Part shown: in pieces, positions 1 to 6,858 of the stretch
Position numbering within the stretch: position 1 is the first letter of the stretch
How the letters are laid out: the number at the start of each line of letters is the position of its first letter
DNA from: an uncultured Bacteroidales bacterium
GTDB lineage: Bacteria; Bacteroidota; Bacteroidia; Bacteroidales; Bacteroidaceae
NCBI GenBank assembly: GCA_945837185.1
Contig: CAMAMZ010000031.1
Span: 1-16,216, forward strand
DNA length: 16,216 nt
Direction of reading: 5' to 3'
The notes under the pieces: generated by a model
The model's database searches: none
Told to the model about the DNA's origin: nothing
The model's input: the letters and a program-made list of their open reading frames with translations, nothing else
Program-made: the position numbers and the translations under genes

Positions 1-52
1 CGTGACCCCATGCGTGACAGGCATGTATTCTAACCAGCTGAACTAACGCACC
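1..52 (-). tRNA. tRNA-Asp (anticodon GTC), cut by the window edge
   Basis: Read on the minus strand, the 5' end begins at 52 with acceptor strand GGTGCGT, then TA, a D arm (GTTC, a loop with GG, GAAT), and a perfect five-pair anticodon stem CATGC/GCATG around the loop CTGTCAC. The anticodon GTC lies at plus positions 16-18. The sequence then runs through the variable region to the window edge, so the T arm and the 3' acceptor strand are outside. It decodes both aspartate codons. A matching promoter lies just upstream at 81-111. The arms and anticodon are directly visible; the missing 3' half is the only gap. Confidence 0.93.
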
Positions 53-80
53 TTAGAGCCTTGTTTCTTAATTGCGAGTG

Positions 81-111
81 CAAAGGTAAGCATTTTATTT
101 CTTACCTCCAA
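81..111 (-). promoter_or_regulatory. Bacteroidetes-type promoter of tRNA-Asp
   Basis: On the minus strand, TTG (plus 109-111) is followed by a 20-nt spacer and TACCTTTG (plus 81-88), matching the Bacteroidetes sigma consensus TTG-N19-21-TAnnTTTG. Transcription should begin roughly 7 nt further on, around 74, about 20 nt ahead of the tRNA 5' end. The -33 triplet lies within a 12-bp perfect palindrome, CCAAATATTTGG (108-119). The spacer holds a 6-bp inverted repeat, GGTAAG/CTTACC (85-90 and 101-106 on the plus strand). Confidence 0.75.
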
Positions 112-128
112 ATATTTGGGGATATTTT

Positions 129-644
129 TTAGAGAATATTTTGCATCATGCACGCATCATGGTAATTTTTCCCATCCCACAGCCAGTCAGCCAGCACTTT
201 ATCGGCCTTGAACCCCATACTTTCAAACATGCTACGGGCAATGCTGTTCCTGCAATCTATGATTACATACAGCTGGTGCAGATGCCATACACTGCGGGCA
301 TAGTCGATGATTTTCTCGATAGCAGCACGTGCATAACCTTTATGACGGTGTTGGCACACTATCACGATACCTATTTCAGCCCGCAGGTGTTGCGGATTGA
401 AGTTTACGACATCCACGATACCTACCGTTTCACCCATCGCATTTTCTATCATCATACGAACCTGATTGTCGGTATATATATCATGGGCGGCATGGGCTAT
501 ATAATCATGCAGCGCATAACGGGAATAAGGCACATTGGTATTTCCCACATCCCATAGGGTGCGATCGTTCTCGATATGGTATAACATATCTAAGTCTTCC
601 GGCTCCATGGCACGCAAGCGTACTGTAGGTAGTTCTCTCTTCAT
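129..644 (-). CDS. GNAT family N-acetyltransferase (RimJ/RimL-like)
   Basis: A GCN5-related N-acetyltransferase of about 171 residues. It should transfer acetyl from acetyl-CoA to an amino group on a protein N-terminus or small molecule; the substrate cannot be read from the sequence. The N-terminal part (VRLRAMEPEDLDMLYHIEND) has the RimJ/RimL-type opening. The middle strand AEIGIVIVCQHRHKGYARAA contains the acetyl-CoA pyrophosphate-binding motif (R-H-K-G-Y-A), and RNSIARSMFESMGF is the usual motif B, in which the residues after N-S-I-A lead to a GF turn. I chose the ATG at 644 because it forms an ATGA overlap with the stop of the upstream glycosyltransferase and gives a normal N-terminus. 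An in-frame ATG at 656 would add four residues. It is the last gene of the cstA-led minus-strand cluster. No clear hairpin terminator follows. Confidence 0.85.
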   Translation of the reverse strand: MKRELPTVRLRAMEPEDLDMLYHIENDRTLWDVGNTNVPYSRYALHDYIAHAAHDIYTDNQVRMMIENAMGETVGIVDVVNFNPQHLRAEIGIVIVCQHRHKGYARAAIEKIIDYARSVWHLHQLYVIIDCRNSIARSMFESMGFKADKVLADWLWDGKNYHDACMMQNIL

Positions 645-1819
645 TGGTATACACATTTATCTGTTATCATAACTCCCCATTCGGGATGAAACATGGCCAG
701 TTTAAAGGGGTGTGCCGACGCCAAGCGAAGTGTCTGCATCATCTCTGTATAAACAACAGTGGAACAATCGTAAACCACATAGACGTTCCCACTATCCTTG
801 TCAGAGGGACAGGCAGCTGCTATAGCCGCATCGACATCTTCATATACCTTCAAGGAACGTTGCTGCATGAAATCATGAAAAGCCTGTTGATGAACAGGTG
901 CCACTTTCGACACGAAGCAGCAGACTTCCGCTTGGCTATGCCTACCCCACCCTATCCGTTTCCTGCATTTTTGTATCTCTATTCCTGCCATCACCGAGAG
1001 GGCCTTCAAACACACGGCTCCCTTGATGGCCCATCGCAAAAAAGACATCATTTGGGCATAATGTTTTCGTAGGAAGATGAGCATGGCATCGTAGAATACA
1101 TACACATAACGATAAGAGGTGCGTTTCGTGCTCTCACCTTTGTAGTGTATGATGTCTAAGGGTAGATACCAGTTCTCCCAACCCCCTTTGCACAAACGGC
1201 AGGAGAGGTCGATGTCTTCACCATACATAAAGAAATCTTCATCGAGCAACCCTATATCCTGCAAGGCCTCACGACGAAGCATGCAGAAGGCACCACTCAC
1301 TATCTCTATGCGTGCCACCGCATCCCAAGGCAAATAACTCATATAATACTTGCCCATGCGATGATGGTGGGGAAAGCGTTCGCACAAGCCACTCATCTTG
1401 AAGAAGGCTGTAAGCGGATCGGGGATGCCGCGCCTCGACTCTTTGGCCACCTTGCCATCGGCATGCAACATCCGCACGCCGGCAGCTCCTGATAGAGGTC
1501 TACTATCCATAAACGCCAATAGGTTGGCAATCACCTTTTCGCCTACTAAAGTGTCGGGATTGAGCAACAACACATACTGACTGCTACTCTCACGAATGGC
1601 AAGGTTGTTGGCTTTGGCAAAACCTAAGTTCTGCGTGTTGGCTATGATGCGCACCTCAGGGAATTGCGCACGAACAAATTCTACTGAGCCATCGGTAGAG
1701 GCATTGTCGACAACCACTACTTCCGACGCTATCCCTTCCAAGCCCTTGAACAAGCTCTCGAGACACTGGGCAAGATAGTATTTTACGTTGTAACTAACTA
1801 TGACTACCGTCAGTTTCAT
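641..1819 (-). CDS. Family 2 glycosyltransferase (rhamnosyltransferase-like) with extra C-terminal domain
   Basis: A 392-residue GT-A fold glycosyltransferase, probably acting on the cytoplasmic face of the inner membrane in assembly of a cell-surface glycan. Visible features are the N-terminal VVIVSYN strand, the nucleotide-binding DNASTDGS (about 38-45), NLGFAKANN (64-72), the metal-binding NPDT (87-90), SGAFCMLRREAL (175-186) and the catalytic-region GEDIDLSCRL (200-209). The GT2 domain ends near residue 280 after a hydrophobic, basic stretch (about 243-280). The last roughly 100 residues form a separate alpha/beta-looking segment, with VYVVYDCS then FKLAMFHPEWGVMITD near the end. The start at 1819 overlaps the upstream gene by 26 bp, and the stop overlaps the acetyltransferase start as ATGA, so translation is probably coupled. 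The donor and acceptor are unknown; the WbbL-type similarity suggests rhamnose or a similar sugar, but this is an inference. Confidence 0.9.
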   Translation of the reverse strand: MKLTVVIVSYNVKYYLAQCLESLFKGLEGIASEVVVVDNASTDGSVEFVRAQFPEVRIIANTQNLGFAKANNLAIRESSSQYVLLLNPDTLVGEKVIANLLAFMDSRPLSGAAGVRMLHADGKVAKESRRGIPDPLTAFFKMSGLCERFPHHHRMGKYYMSYLPWDAVARIEIVSGAFCMLRREALQDIGLLDEDFFMYGEDIDLSCRLCKGGWENWYLPLDIIHYKGESTKRTSYRYVYVFYDAMLIFLRKHYAQMMSFLRWAIKGAVCLKALSVMAGIEIQKCRKRIGWGRHSQAEVCCFVSKVAPVHQQAFHDFMQQRSLKVYEDVDAAIAAACPSDKDSGNVYVVYDCSTVVYTEMMQTLRLASAHPFKLAMFHPEWGVMITDKCVYQ

Positions 1820-2225
1820 TATGACAACGTGATGACGACGGATAGATAAAGAAGAGGGTGAGGAGCAAGATTATGCCCATGTAGCCAAAGGCGGGGTGCA
1901 TGAAAAGGTAATACAACACCACGTTGCACACCATAGGCAGGCAGAGCATCAACAAGCGAAGTGTGCCCCACAGCAACAAGCCGCTCCCTTGGGGCGCCCT
2001 CACCAACTGGCGACGCACAAAGGCCCATTTGAACAGACGAAGGGCTACGGGTATGACACAGATGCTCACAATCTCCATGATGGTGAGGAAATAAAACTCC
2101 GTTATCTTGTCGCATGCCAACGTGCCTTCAGGAAGCAGCCCTCCCTCAAACAAGCCCGCTGTCAAGGCAACAATACCCACGGCTACCCATACTATCCATA
2201 ACAACCTTTTCCTAACTTGTTCCAT
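1794..2225 (-). CDS. Small four-helix integral membrane protein of unknown function
   Basis: I do not recognise the family. The 143-residue product is strongly hydrophobic with four probable membrane helices: about 8-27 (LLWIVWVAVGIVALTAG), 44-64 (YFLTIMEIVSICVIPVA), 82-107 (LLLWGTLRLLMLCLPMVCNV) and 112-128 (FGYMGIILLLTLFFIY). A basic stretch between helices 2 and 3 (RLFKWAFVRRQLVR) suggests a cytoplasmic loop. The ATG at 2225 has an AGGA ribosome-binding site a few bases upstream. Its 3' end overlaps the glycosyltransferase by 26 bp, which suggests coupled translation and possibly a shared role, for example a membrane partner in glycan transfer. That role is an inference from position only. 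An alternative frame open from 2115 to 1819 gives an arginine- and histidine-rich peptide and is a shadow. Confidence 0.8.
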   Translation of the reverse strand: MEQVRKRLLWIVWVAVGIVALTAGLFEGGLLPEGTLACDKITEFYFLTIMEIVSICVIPVALRLFKWAFVRRQLVRAPQGSGLLLWGTLRLLMLCLPMVCNVVLYYLFMHPAFGYMGIILLLTLFFIYPSSSRCHNETDGSHS

Positions 2226-2230
2226 TTTCC

Positions 2231-2279
2231 TATACCTTATTATATATATACCTTATTATATATATCACCTATACCTTAT
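2231..2279. repeat. AT-rich short tandem repeat between recR and the membrane-protein gene
   Basis: A perfect 16-bp unit, TATACCTTATTATATA, occurs twice head to tail (2231-2246 and 2247-2262). A third, partial copy, TATACCTTAT, lies at 2270-2279 after a 7-bp interruption. The block fills most of the 74-bp gap between recR and the next gene of the cluster. It is the longest spacer inside an otherwise overlapping gene set. It could be prone to slippage, but I see no promoter consensus in it. Confidence 0.8.
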
Positions 2280-2299
2280 GATACTATATGATTCTTTCC

Positions 2300-2914
2300 T
2301 TATACGGTTCCGAAGGGTGTGCGGTTGAGAATAGAGCGGCCCAAGGTTATTTCGTCGGTATATTCCAGTTCGTCGCCCACCGATACGCCTCTGGCTATAA
2401 CGCTTACCTTTACACCCGTGTGGGCCAGTTTGCGCGAGATAAAGAAATTGGTGGTATCACCTTCCATGGTAGGGTCTAAAGCCAATATTACCTCATTGAT
2501 GCCTCCTTTCTCTACACGCTCTACCAACGAGGCTATCTCCAAATCGCCAGGGGCAATGCCATCCATGGGCGATATGATGCCTCCCAACACATGATAAAGC
2601 CCTCTGAACTGCTGTGTGTTCTCCACCGCAATCACATCCTGCACATTCTCCACCACACAAAGGGTGGAAGCATCTCTGCTCGCATCGGCACAAATGGGAC
2701 AGATATCGGTGTCGCTGATGTTATGACACATACAGCAATGCTTGATGTCACGACGCATCAAAGCCACCGCCTCGGCAAAACCGTTGACACTCTCCTCGTC
2801 CTGTCGCAACAAATGCAGCACAAGGCGCAAGGCTGTCTTGCGCCCTATACCCGGCAGTTTGGCAAACTCTCCCACTGCCCTTTCCAGTAATTTCGATGGA
2901 TATTTCTGTTCCAC
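2300..2914 (-). CDS. recR: Recombination mediator protein RecR
   Basis: RecR acts with RecF and RecO to load RecA on gapped, SSB-coated DNA during recombinational repair. Visible from the chosen start: the helix-hairpin-helix LPGIGRKTA (20-28); the zinc-finger cysteines at 60, 63, 72 and 75; the Toprim domain beginning LCVVENVQDVIAVE (85-98); and the later acidic stretch ALDPTMEGDTTNFF, with the conserved C-terminal YTDEITLGRSILNR. I chose the GTG at 2914 because it gives VEQKYPSKLLERAVGEF, which lines up with the usual M-(x)-QYPSxLLExAVxEF opening and the normal length of about 200 residues. An upstream ATG at 2956 would add 14 residues that overlap the preceding gene by 29 bp. It is the third gene of the cstA-led cluster. 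Confidence 0.95.
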   Translation of the reverse strand: MEQKYPSKLLERAVGEFAKLPGIGRKTALRLVLHLLRQDEESVNGFAEAVALMRRDIKHCCMCHNISDTDICPICADASRDASTLCVVENVQDVIAVENTQQFRGLYHVLGGIISPMDGIAPGDLEIASLVERVEKGGINEVILALDPTMEGDTTNFFISRKLAHTGVKVSVIARGVSVGDELEYTDEITLGRSILNRTPFGTV

Positions 2915-2927
2915 CCTATGCTGTATG

Positions 2928-3419
2928 TTAATCGTCGAAAAGATAGATGCCCACACCTATCTTAAATCCCACGGTAGAAAAGTCACTTTTCCTAAAGGAA
3001 TGGTCATAATAGGCAGCCGGCTCAAGTGTGACAGAGCGGTTGAGGAAGAAGGCATAGCCCAATTCCATTCCGGGCATCACATCATTGTAATTATGGTCGG
3101 CATGCAGGAATTTTCCTGTCAATCCCAGATACAAACCGTTCTGCACGATATAATAACGCAGTCCTAAGCCGGCAGAAAGACGATCGGACACTGTTTCGGA
3201 ACCATTGTGATCCAACGATACTTTGCTGAGCAGCATCCAATTGTCGGTGAAGAAATAACCCGCCTTGGCCTCCAAGCCAATGTTGAAACCATTCTTTCCA
3301 TTGTAATTCATATCCAGTCCTGTGAGGGATGCACCCAAATAGACTTTACCTTCACCAAACTGTGCCTTGGCAACAACACAAGTCAGTGTCATGGCCAGCA
3401 AGAACAACACCTTTTTCAT
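2928..3419 (-). CDS. Small outer-membrane beta-barrel protein (OmpX/OprF-N-like)
   Basis: A 163-residue exported protein. The signal peptide is clear (MKKVLFLLAMTLTCVVAKA, probable cleavage before QFGEG). The mature part alternates polar and hydrophobic/aromatic residues in strands rich in Gly and Tyr: KVYLGASLTGL, FNIGLEAKAGYFF, WMLLSKVSLDHNG, LSAGLGLRYYIV, LYLGLTGKFLHAD, GMELGYAFFLN, VTLEPAAYYDHSF and FKIGVGIYLF. That is about eight strands, the count of an OmpX- or OmpW-size barrel. The sequence ends with Phe-Asp-Asp rather than a terminal Phe. Its ATG overlaps the cstA stop (ATGA), so it is probably translated with cstA. Specific function is unknown. Confidence 0.82.
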   Translation of the reverse strand: MKKVLFLLAMTLTCVVAKAQFGEGKVYLGASLTGLDMNYNGKNGFNIGLEAKAGYFFTDNWMLLSKVSLDHNGSETVSDRLSAGLGLRYYIVQNGLYLGLTGKFLHADHNYNDVMPGMELGYAFFLNRSVTLEPAAYYDHSFRKSDFSTVGFKIGVGIYLFDD

Positions 3420-4945
3420 TTCTTACAATTATTATGATTAAACTTTCTATACCAATTTATGAAGAACAGGCATACGATACCTGTCAACCCGCATCCCAAC
3501 GCAATGTAGAAGGTGAAACCCAAATTAAACGCATTCAGACGGAACAGGAGATAGGAACTGCACACTACTGTCATCAACAGGGCAGGCAACAAGGTGATGA
3601 CAAAGGGCTTGTGGTGACGAGCCAGATAAACCGTCAGCGCCCAAAGAGTGAACACCGACAAGGTTTGGTTAGCCCATCCGAACCACTGCCACAGGGCATT
3701 GAAACCATCCGGATTCTCCATTTGCCATACCAAGAGCGCAATGACCATCACAAACATAGGAATGGCTATCAGGAAGCGTTTGCTCAGTTTTTGCTGTCCG
3801 ATATGAAAAGACTCGGCAATGATGAGACGGGCAGAGCGCAATGCGGTATCACCACTTGTGATAGGTGCTGCCACCACACCCAGCACAGCCAGCAAGCCTC
3901 CCAACAGGCCCAACCATCCGGTACAAACCTGTTGCACTACTGTGGGTGCCGAGAAATACTGTATCAAGGTCTTGCCATTTTCCGTGCCTGCCTGCGAGAG
4001 GAAAGCCTGTACCATATTGGCATCGACCACTTCGCGCCAGCCACCGCAATAGAAGAAATAAGAAGAGACGGAAGCCCAGATGAGCGCTACAACACCCTCT
4101 GTTATCATGGCACCATAGAAGATGGGGCGCCCCATACCCTCTGATTTCAGGCAACGTGCCATCAACGGACTCTGTGTAGCGTGGAAACCGCTAATGGCTC
4201 CACAGGCTATTGTGATGAACATGCAGGGGAATATGGGATTGCGTGTTACAAAGCTGTCGGTTCCCAACAACGATGTGGGCTCATTCAAATTGCATGCAGG
4301 GAGATTGCTCCACAACTCTGGGATGGGAGGCATCTTTACAAAGAGTACTACCAAAAGTGCCAAAGCCATGAATATCAGAGCAAAAGCAAACAAAGGATAA
4401 AGTTTGCCTATCAGTTTGTCGATAGGAAGCATCGTGGCAAAAATATAATACAGGAAAATCAGCAGCACCCATGTCAAGGTGTCGAAACAGAAGTCTTTCA
4501 ACAACAAGGCAGGACTATACACAAAGACGGCTCCTACCATGAGCAACAGGAAGACGGAGAAAACCAACATGACCTGTTTCATGCCATTGCCCAGAAACAT
4601 ACCTATCAACTTGGGCAAACCCGCACCATTGAAACGCATGCTCAACATGCCTGAGAGATAGTCGTGCACAGCACCGGCAAAGATGCTGCCCAACACAATC
4701 CACACATAGGATGCCGGACCATACCAGGCACCCATGATAGCGCCAAACACAGGACCCGTACCGGCAATATTGAGAAACTGAATCATATATACTTTCCAGT
4801 TTGGCAACACCATGTAGTCAACCCCATCAGCCATCAACGTGGCAGGCGTTGGACGCTTATCGGGAGCAAATACGCGCTCCACGATTTTTCCATAAATGAA
4901 ATAGCCCGCCACAAGGGCAAGCAATGCTATAACAAATGATATCAT
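3416..4945 (-). CDS. cstA: Carbon starvation protein CstA-family transporter, short form
   Basis: A 509-residue inner-membrane transporter of the CstA/BtsT family, whose E. coli members are linked to uptake of peptides and pyruvate under starvation. It has many hydrophobic helices across its whole length. Family signatures include NIAGTGPVFGAIMGAWYGP, SIFAGAVHDYLSGMLSMR, the FHATQSPLMARCLKSE segment, APITSGDTALRSARLI, and FGWANQTLSVFTLWALTVYL. It is well short of the roughly 700-residue E. coli CstA and fits the shorter Bacteroidetes form. The ATG at 4945 has a GGGA-containing leader and lies about 20 nt downstream of the predicted start of transcription from the promoter at 4973-5002. It heads the six-gene minus-strand cluster. 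The substrate (peptide or pyruvate) is inferred from family membership. Confidence 0.93.
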   Translation of the reverse strand: MISFVIALLALVAGYFIYGKIVERVFAPDKRPTPATLMADGVDYMVLPNWKVYMIQFLNIAGTGPVFGAIMGAWYGPASYVWIVLGSIFAGAVHDYLSGMLSMRFNGAGLPKLIGMFLGNGMKQVMLVFSVFLLLMVGAVFVYSPALLLKDFCFDTLTWVLLIFLYYIFATMLPIDKLIGKLYPLFAFALIFMALALLVVLFVKMPPIPELWSNLPACNLNEPTSLLGTDSFVTRNPIFPCMFITIACGAISGFHATQSPLMARCLKSEGMGRPIFYGAMITEGVVALIWASVSSYFFYCGGWREVVDANMVQAFLSQAGTENGKTLIQYFSAPTVVQQVCTGWLGLLGGLLAVLGVVAAPITSGDTALRSARLIIAESFHIGQQKLSKRFLIAIPMFVMVIALLVWQMENPDGFNALWQWFGWANQTLSVFTLWALTVYLARHHKPFVITLLPALLMTVVCSSYLLFRLNAFNLGFTFYIALGCGLTGIVCLFFINWYRKFNHNNCKK

Positions 4946-4972
4946 TTTCCCTTATTTCTTTAAATATCCATG

Positions 4973-5002
4973 CAAAGATAGTGCTTTAATTGGGAAATAC
5001 AA
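4973..5002 (-). promoter_or_regulatory. Promoter of the cstA-led cluster
   Basis: On the minus strand, TTG (plus 5000-5002) is followed by a 19-nt spacer and TATCTTTG (plus 4973-4980), fitting the Bacteroidetes consensus. The predicted start of transcription, about 4966, leaves a leader of roughly 20 nt to the cstA ATG. The element interleaves with the divergent promoter at 4990-5020: each -33 triplet lies in the other promoter's spacer. Confidence 0.72.
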
Positions 5003-5020
5003 AAAAACTATTTACCTTTG
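4990..5020 (+). promoter_or_regulatory. Promoter of the GHL10 hydrolase gene
   Basis: TTG at 4990-4992, a 20-nt spacer and TACCTTTG at 5013-5020 match the Bacteroidetes consensus exactly. Transcription should begin around 5026-5028, leaving a leader of only about 8-10 nt before the ATG at 5035. This placement rules out the upstream in-frame start at 4990, which would lie within the promoter. Confidence 0.75.
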
Positions 5021-5034
5021 TGCAAAATTTAAAT

Positions 5035-6687
5035 ATGATACGAGTTTTTCTTTTATTGTATATTCTTTCCTTCACCCTCATGGCAAAGGGACAGCTCTTG
5101 TTAGGAATGGAATCGCCCAAATATGAAAGTAGGGCGGTGTGGCTTACGACTATTGGAGGCATCGACTGGCCGCACTCCTATGCACAAAGTAGCCGCACTA
5201 TCCAAAAGCAACAGGAGGAGCTACGCACGATTCTTGACCAACTGCAGCAAGCTGGTGTGAATCAGGTACTCCTGCAAACCCGTATCCGTGCCACAACCCT
5301 CTACCCTTCCAGCCTTGAGCCTTGGGACGGCTGCTTGAGTGGCATACCCGGCAAGTCGCCCGGTTATGATGCACTGGCTTTTGCCATTGACGAGTGTCAT
5401 CGAAGGGGTATGGAACTGCATGCCTGGATAGTGACCATTCCTATCGGGAAATGGGAATCGGCCGGTTGCAGGCAATTGCGCAAACGCTATCCGGCAATCG
5501 TCAAAAGAATTGGCCCCGACGGCTTCATGAATCCGGAAAAGGCGCAAACAGCTCATTATCTGGCCGACTTATGTGAAGAAATTACCCGTAAGTATGATGT
5601 AGATGGTATACATCTCGACTACATACGCTATCCGGAGACATGGAAACTCAAGGTGTCGGCCCACCAAGGGCGCCAGTATATCACGCATATCGTGGAAACC
5701 ATCTACCAGCGTGTGAAAGCCATCAAGCCTTATGTGAAACTGAGCTGTGCCCCGATAGGCAAGCACGATGATCTGGCCCGCTATTCCAGTTTCGGTTGGA
5801 ATGCCTTTAGCCGTGTGTGTCAAGATGTGCAAGGCTGGCTACGCCAAGGACTGATGGATCAGATTTTCCCGATGATGTACTTCCGAGGCCAACAGTTCTA
5901 TCCTTTTGCCATAGATTGGCACGAGCAGTCGTGCGGACGTATCATCACACCGGGATTGGGCATCTATATGCTCGACCCACGTGAGAAAGACTGGTCGTTG
6001 GATGTGGTGACCCGCGAGATGTCGCTCTTGCGGCAATATGGCATGGGGCATGCCTATTTCCGCAGCCGTTTCCTTACGAATAATGTCAAGGGCATTTACG
6101 ATTACGTATGCCACTTCGACCGCACACCGGCCTTGGTTCCTCCTATGACATGGGCCACCTCACACCGTCCTGCCGCTCCCACAGCATTGGAAAACAAACA
6201 GGGCATCTTGTCATGGCAGCATGAAGGAAGAGCCCATGGCGACACCTTATATAATATATATGCGAGCGACAAGTATCCTGTCGATACTGAACGAGGGGAG
6301 CATTTGATAGCAGCGAAAGTGCGCAACACCACCATCACCCTTCCTGCACAAGGGAGGCAGCCATGGTTCTATGCCGTGACAGCTACCAACCGCTATGGCA
6401 TAGAGAGTGCTGCTTGTCAGCAGGCGCCCCCTCCCCCACACCCTGCTGCTTCTGCCGACATGCTTGCATGTGAGGGTAGATGGCTGACTTTGCCTTCCCG
6501 TCCTTCTGATGTGAAGGAAAACACGCTTCTGGTTGTAGAGGATGCTTACGGACGACAGGTGAAAGTCATTCCCTGGAAAGGAGAGCGAACCGATGTCAGC
6601 ATGTTGGAAAACGGCATCTACCGCTTGCGGAGCATCAGCGCTACAGGCAGGAGTCATCATTGGGGATTTTTCCGCATTTCCCGATGA
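5035..6687 (+). CDS. Secreted GHL10-family glycoside hydrolase (YddW/DigH-like)
   Basis: A 550-residue exported enzyme of the glycosyl-hydrolase-like family 10 (formerly DUF187). The E. coli relative DigH (YddW) cuts denuded peptidoglycan glycan strands, so a similar envelope glycan is the likely substrate. It has a signal peptide (MIRVFLLLYILSFTLMAKG). A TIM-barrel domain follows, with ESRAVWLTT (31-39), LLQTRIRATTLYPSSLEPW (79-97), the HAWIV strand (129-133), and the acidic DGIHLDYIRYP motif (190-200) where catalytic acids are expected. Next comes a fibronectin-III-like segment (about 385-468, ending FYAVTATNRYG). The tail of about 60 residues, with DAYGRQV, LENGIYRLR and a terminal FFRISR, looks like the fold of type IX secretion C-terminal domains. 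The start at 5035 was chosen because it gives the signal peptide and lies downstream of the promoter. It is transcribed alone, divergently from cstA. Confidence 0.9.
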   Translation: MIRVFLLLYILSFTLMAKGQLLLGMESPKYESRAVWLTTIGGIDWPHSYAQSSRTIQKQQEELRTILDQLQQAGVNQVLLQTRIRATTLYPSSLEPWDGCLSGIPGKSPGYDALAFAIDECHRRGMELHAWIVTIPIGKWESAGCRQLRKRYPAIVKRIGPDGFMNPEKAQTAHYLADLCEEITRKYDVDGIHLDYIRYPETWKLKVSAHQGRQYITHIVETIYQRVKAIKPYVKLSCAPIGKHDDLARYSSFGWNAFSRVCQDVQGWLRQGLMDQIFPMMYFRGQQFYPFAIDWHEQSCGRIITPGLGIYMLDPREKDWSLDVVTREMSLLRQYGMGHAYFRSRFLTNNVKGIYDYVCHFDRTPALVPPMTWATSHRPAAPTALENKQGILSWQHEGRAHGDTLYNIYASDKYPVDTERGEHLIAAKVRNTTITLPAQGRQPWFYAVTATNRYGIESAACQQAPPPPHPAASADMLACEGRWLTLPSRPSDVKENTLLVVEDAYGRQVKVIPWKGERTDVSMLENGIYRLRSISATGRSHHWGFFRISR

Positions 6688-6712
6688 ATCATCTATTTTT
6701 TCAGCAATTCAT

Positions 6713-6743
6713 TTGCTTAATTCCGTCGAATTATCTATATTTG
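6713..6743 (+). promoter_or_regulatory. Promoter of the DUF4840-like lipoprotein gene
   Basis: TTG at 6713-6715, a 20-nt spacer and TATATTTG at 6736-6743 give a full match to the Bacteroidetes consensus. Transcription from about 6750 would leave an unusually long leader of around 110 nt before the start at 6859. The leader contains a small hairpin, TGCTG-AAG-CAGCA (6799-6811), just before a purine-rich stretch. Confidence 0.7.
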
Positions 6744-6858
6744 CAACAACATACAATGAACACTTAACCTCTTTTAACGGTGCAACATGCAAGTTCTGTG
6801 CTGAAGCAGCATTTAAAGGAGCAAAGTGTTTATTATAAAATTTGAAAAAAACAGGAAA

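Noticed and set aside
1819..2115. A 98-residue open frame on the minus strand within the membrane-protein gene.
   Set aside because: Its composition is rich in His, Arg and Pro with no domain pattern; the overlapping frame encodes a convincing four-helix protein.
2915..2956. The ATG at 2956 as the recR start.
   Set aside because: It overlaps the upstream beta-barrel gene by 29 bp and adds 14 residues not expected in RecR; kept only as an alternative.
3329..4144. A 271-residue plus-strand open frame opposite cstA.
   Set aside because: The Gln/His/Arg-rich sequence is the antisense shadow of a hydrophobic membrane protein.
4990..5034. An upstream in-frame start for the GHL10 gene at 4990.
   Set aside because: It overlaps the -33 and -7 elements of the gene's own promoter and would put a non-hydrophobic stretch ahead of the signal peptide.
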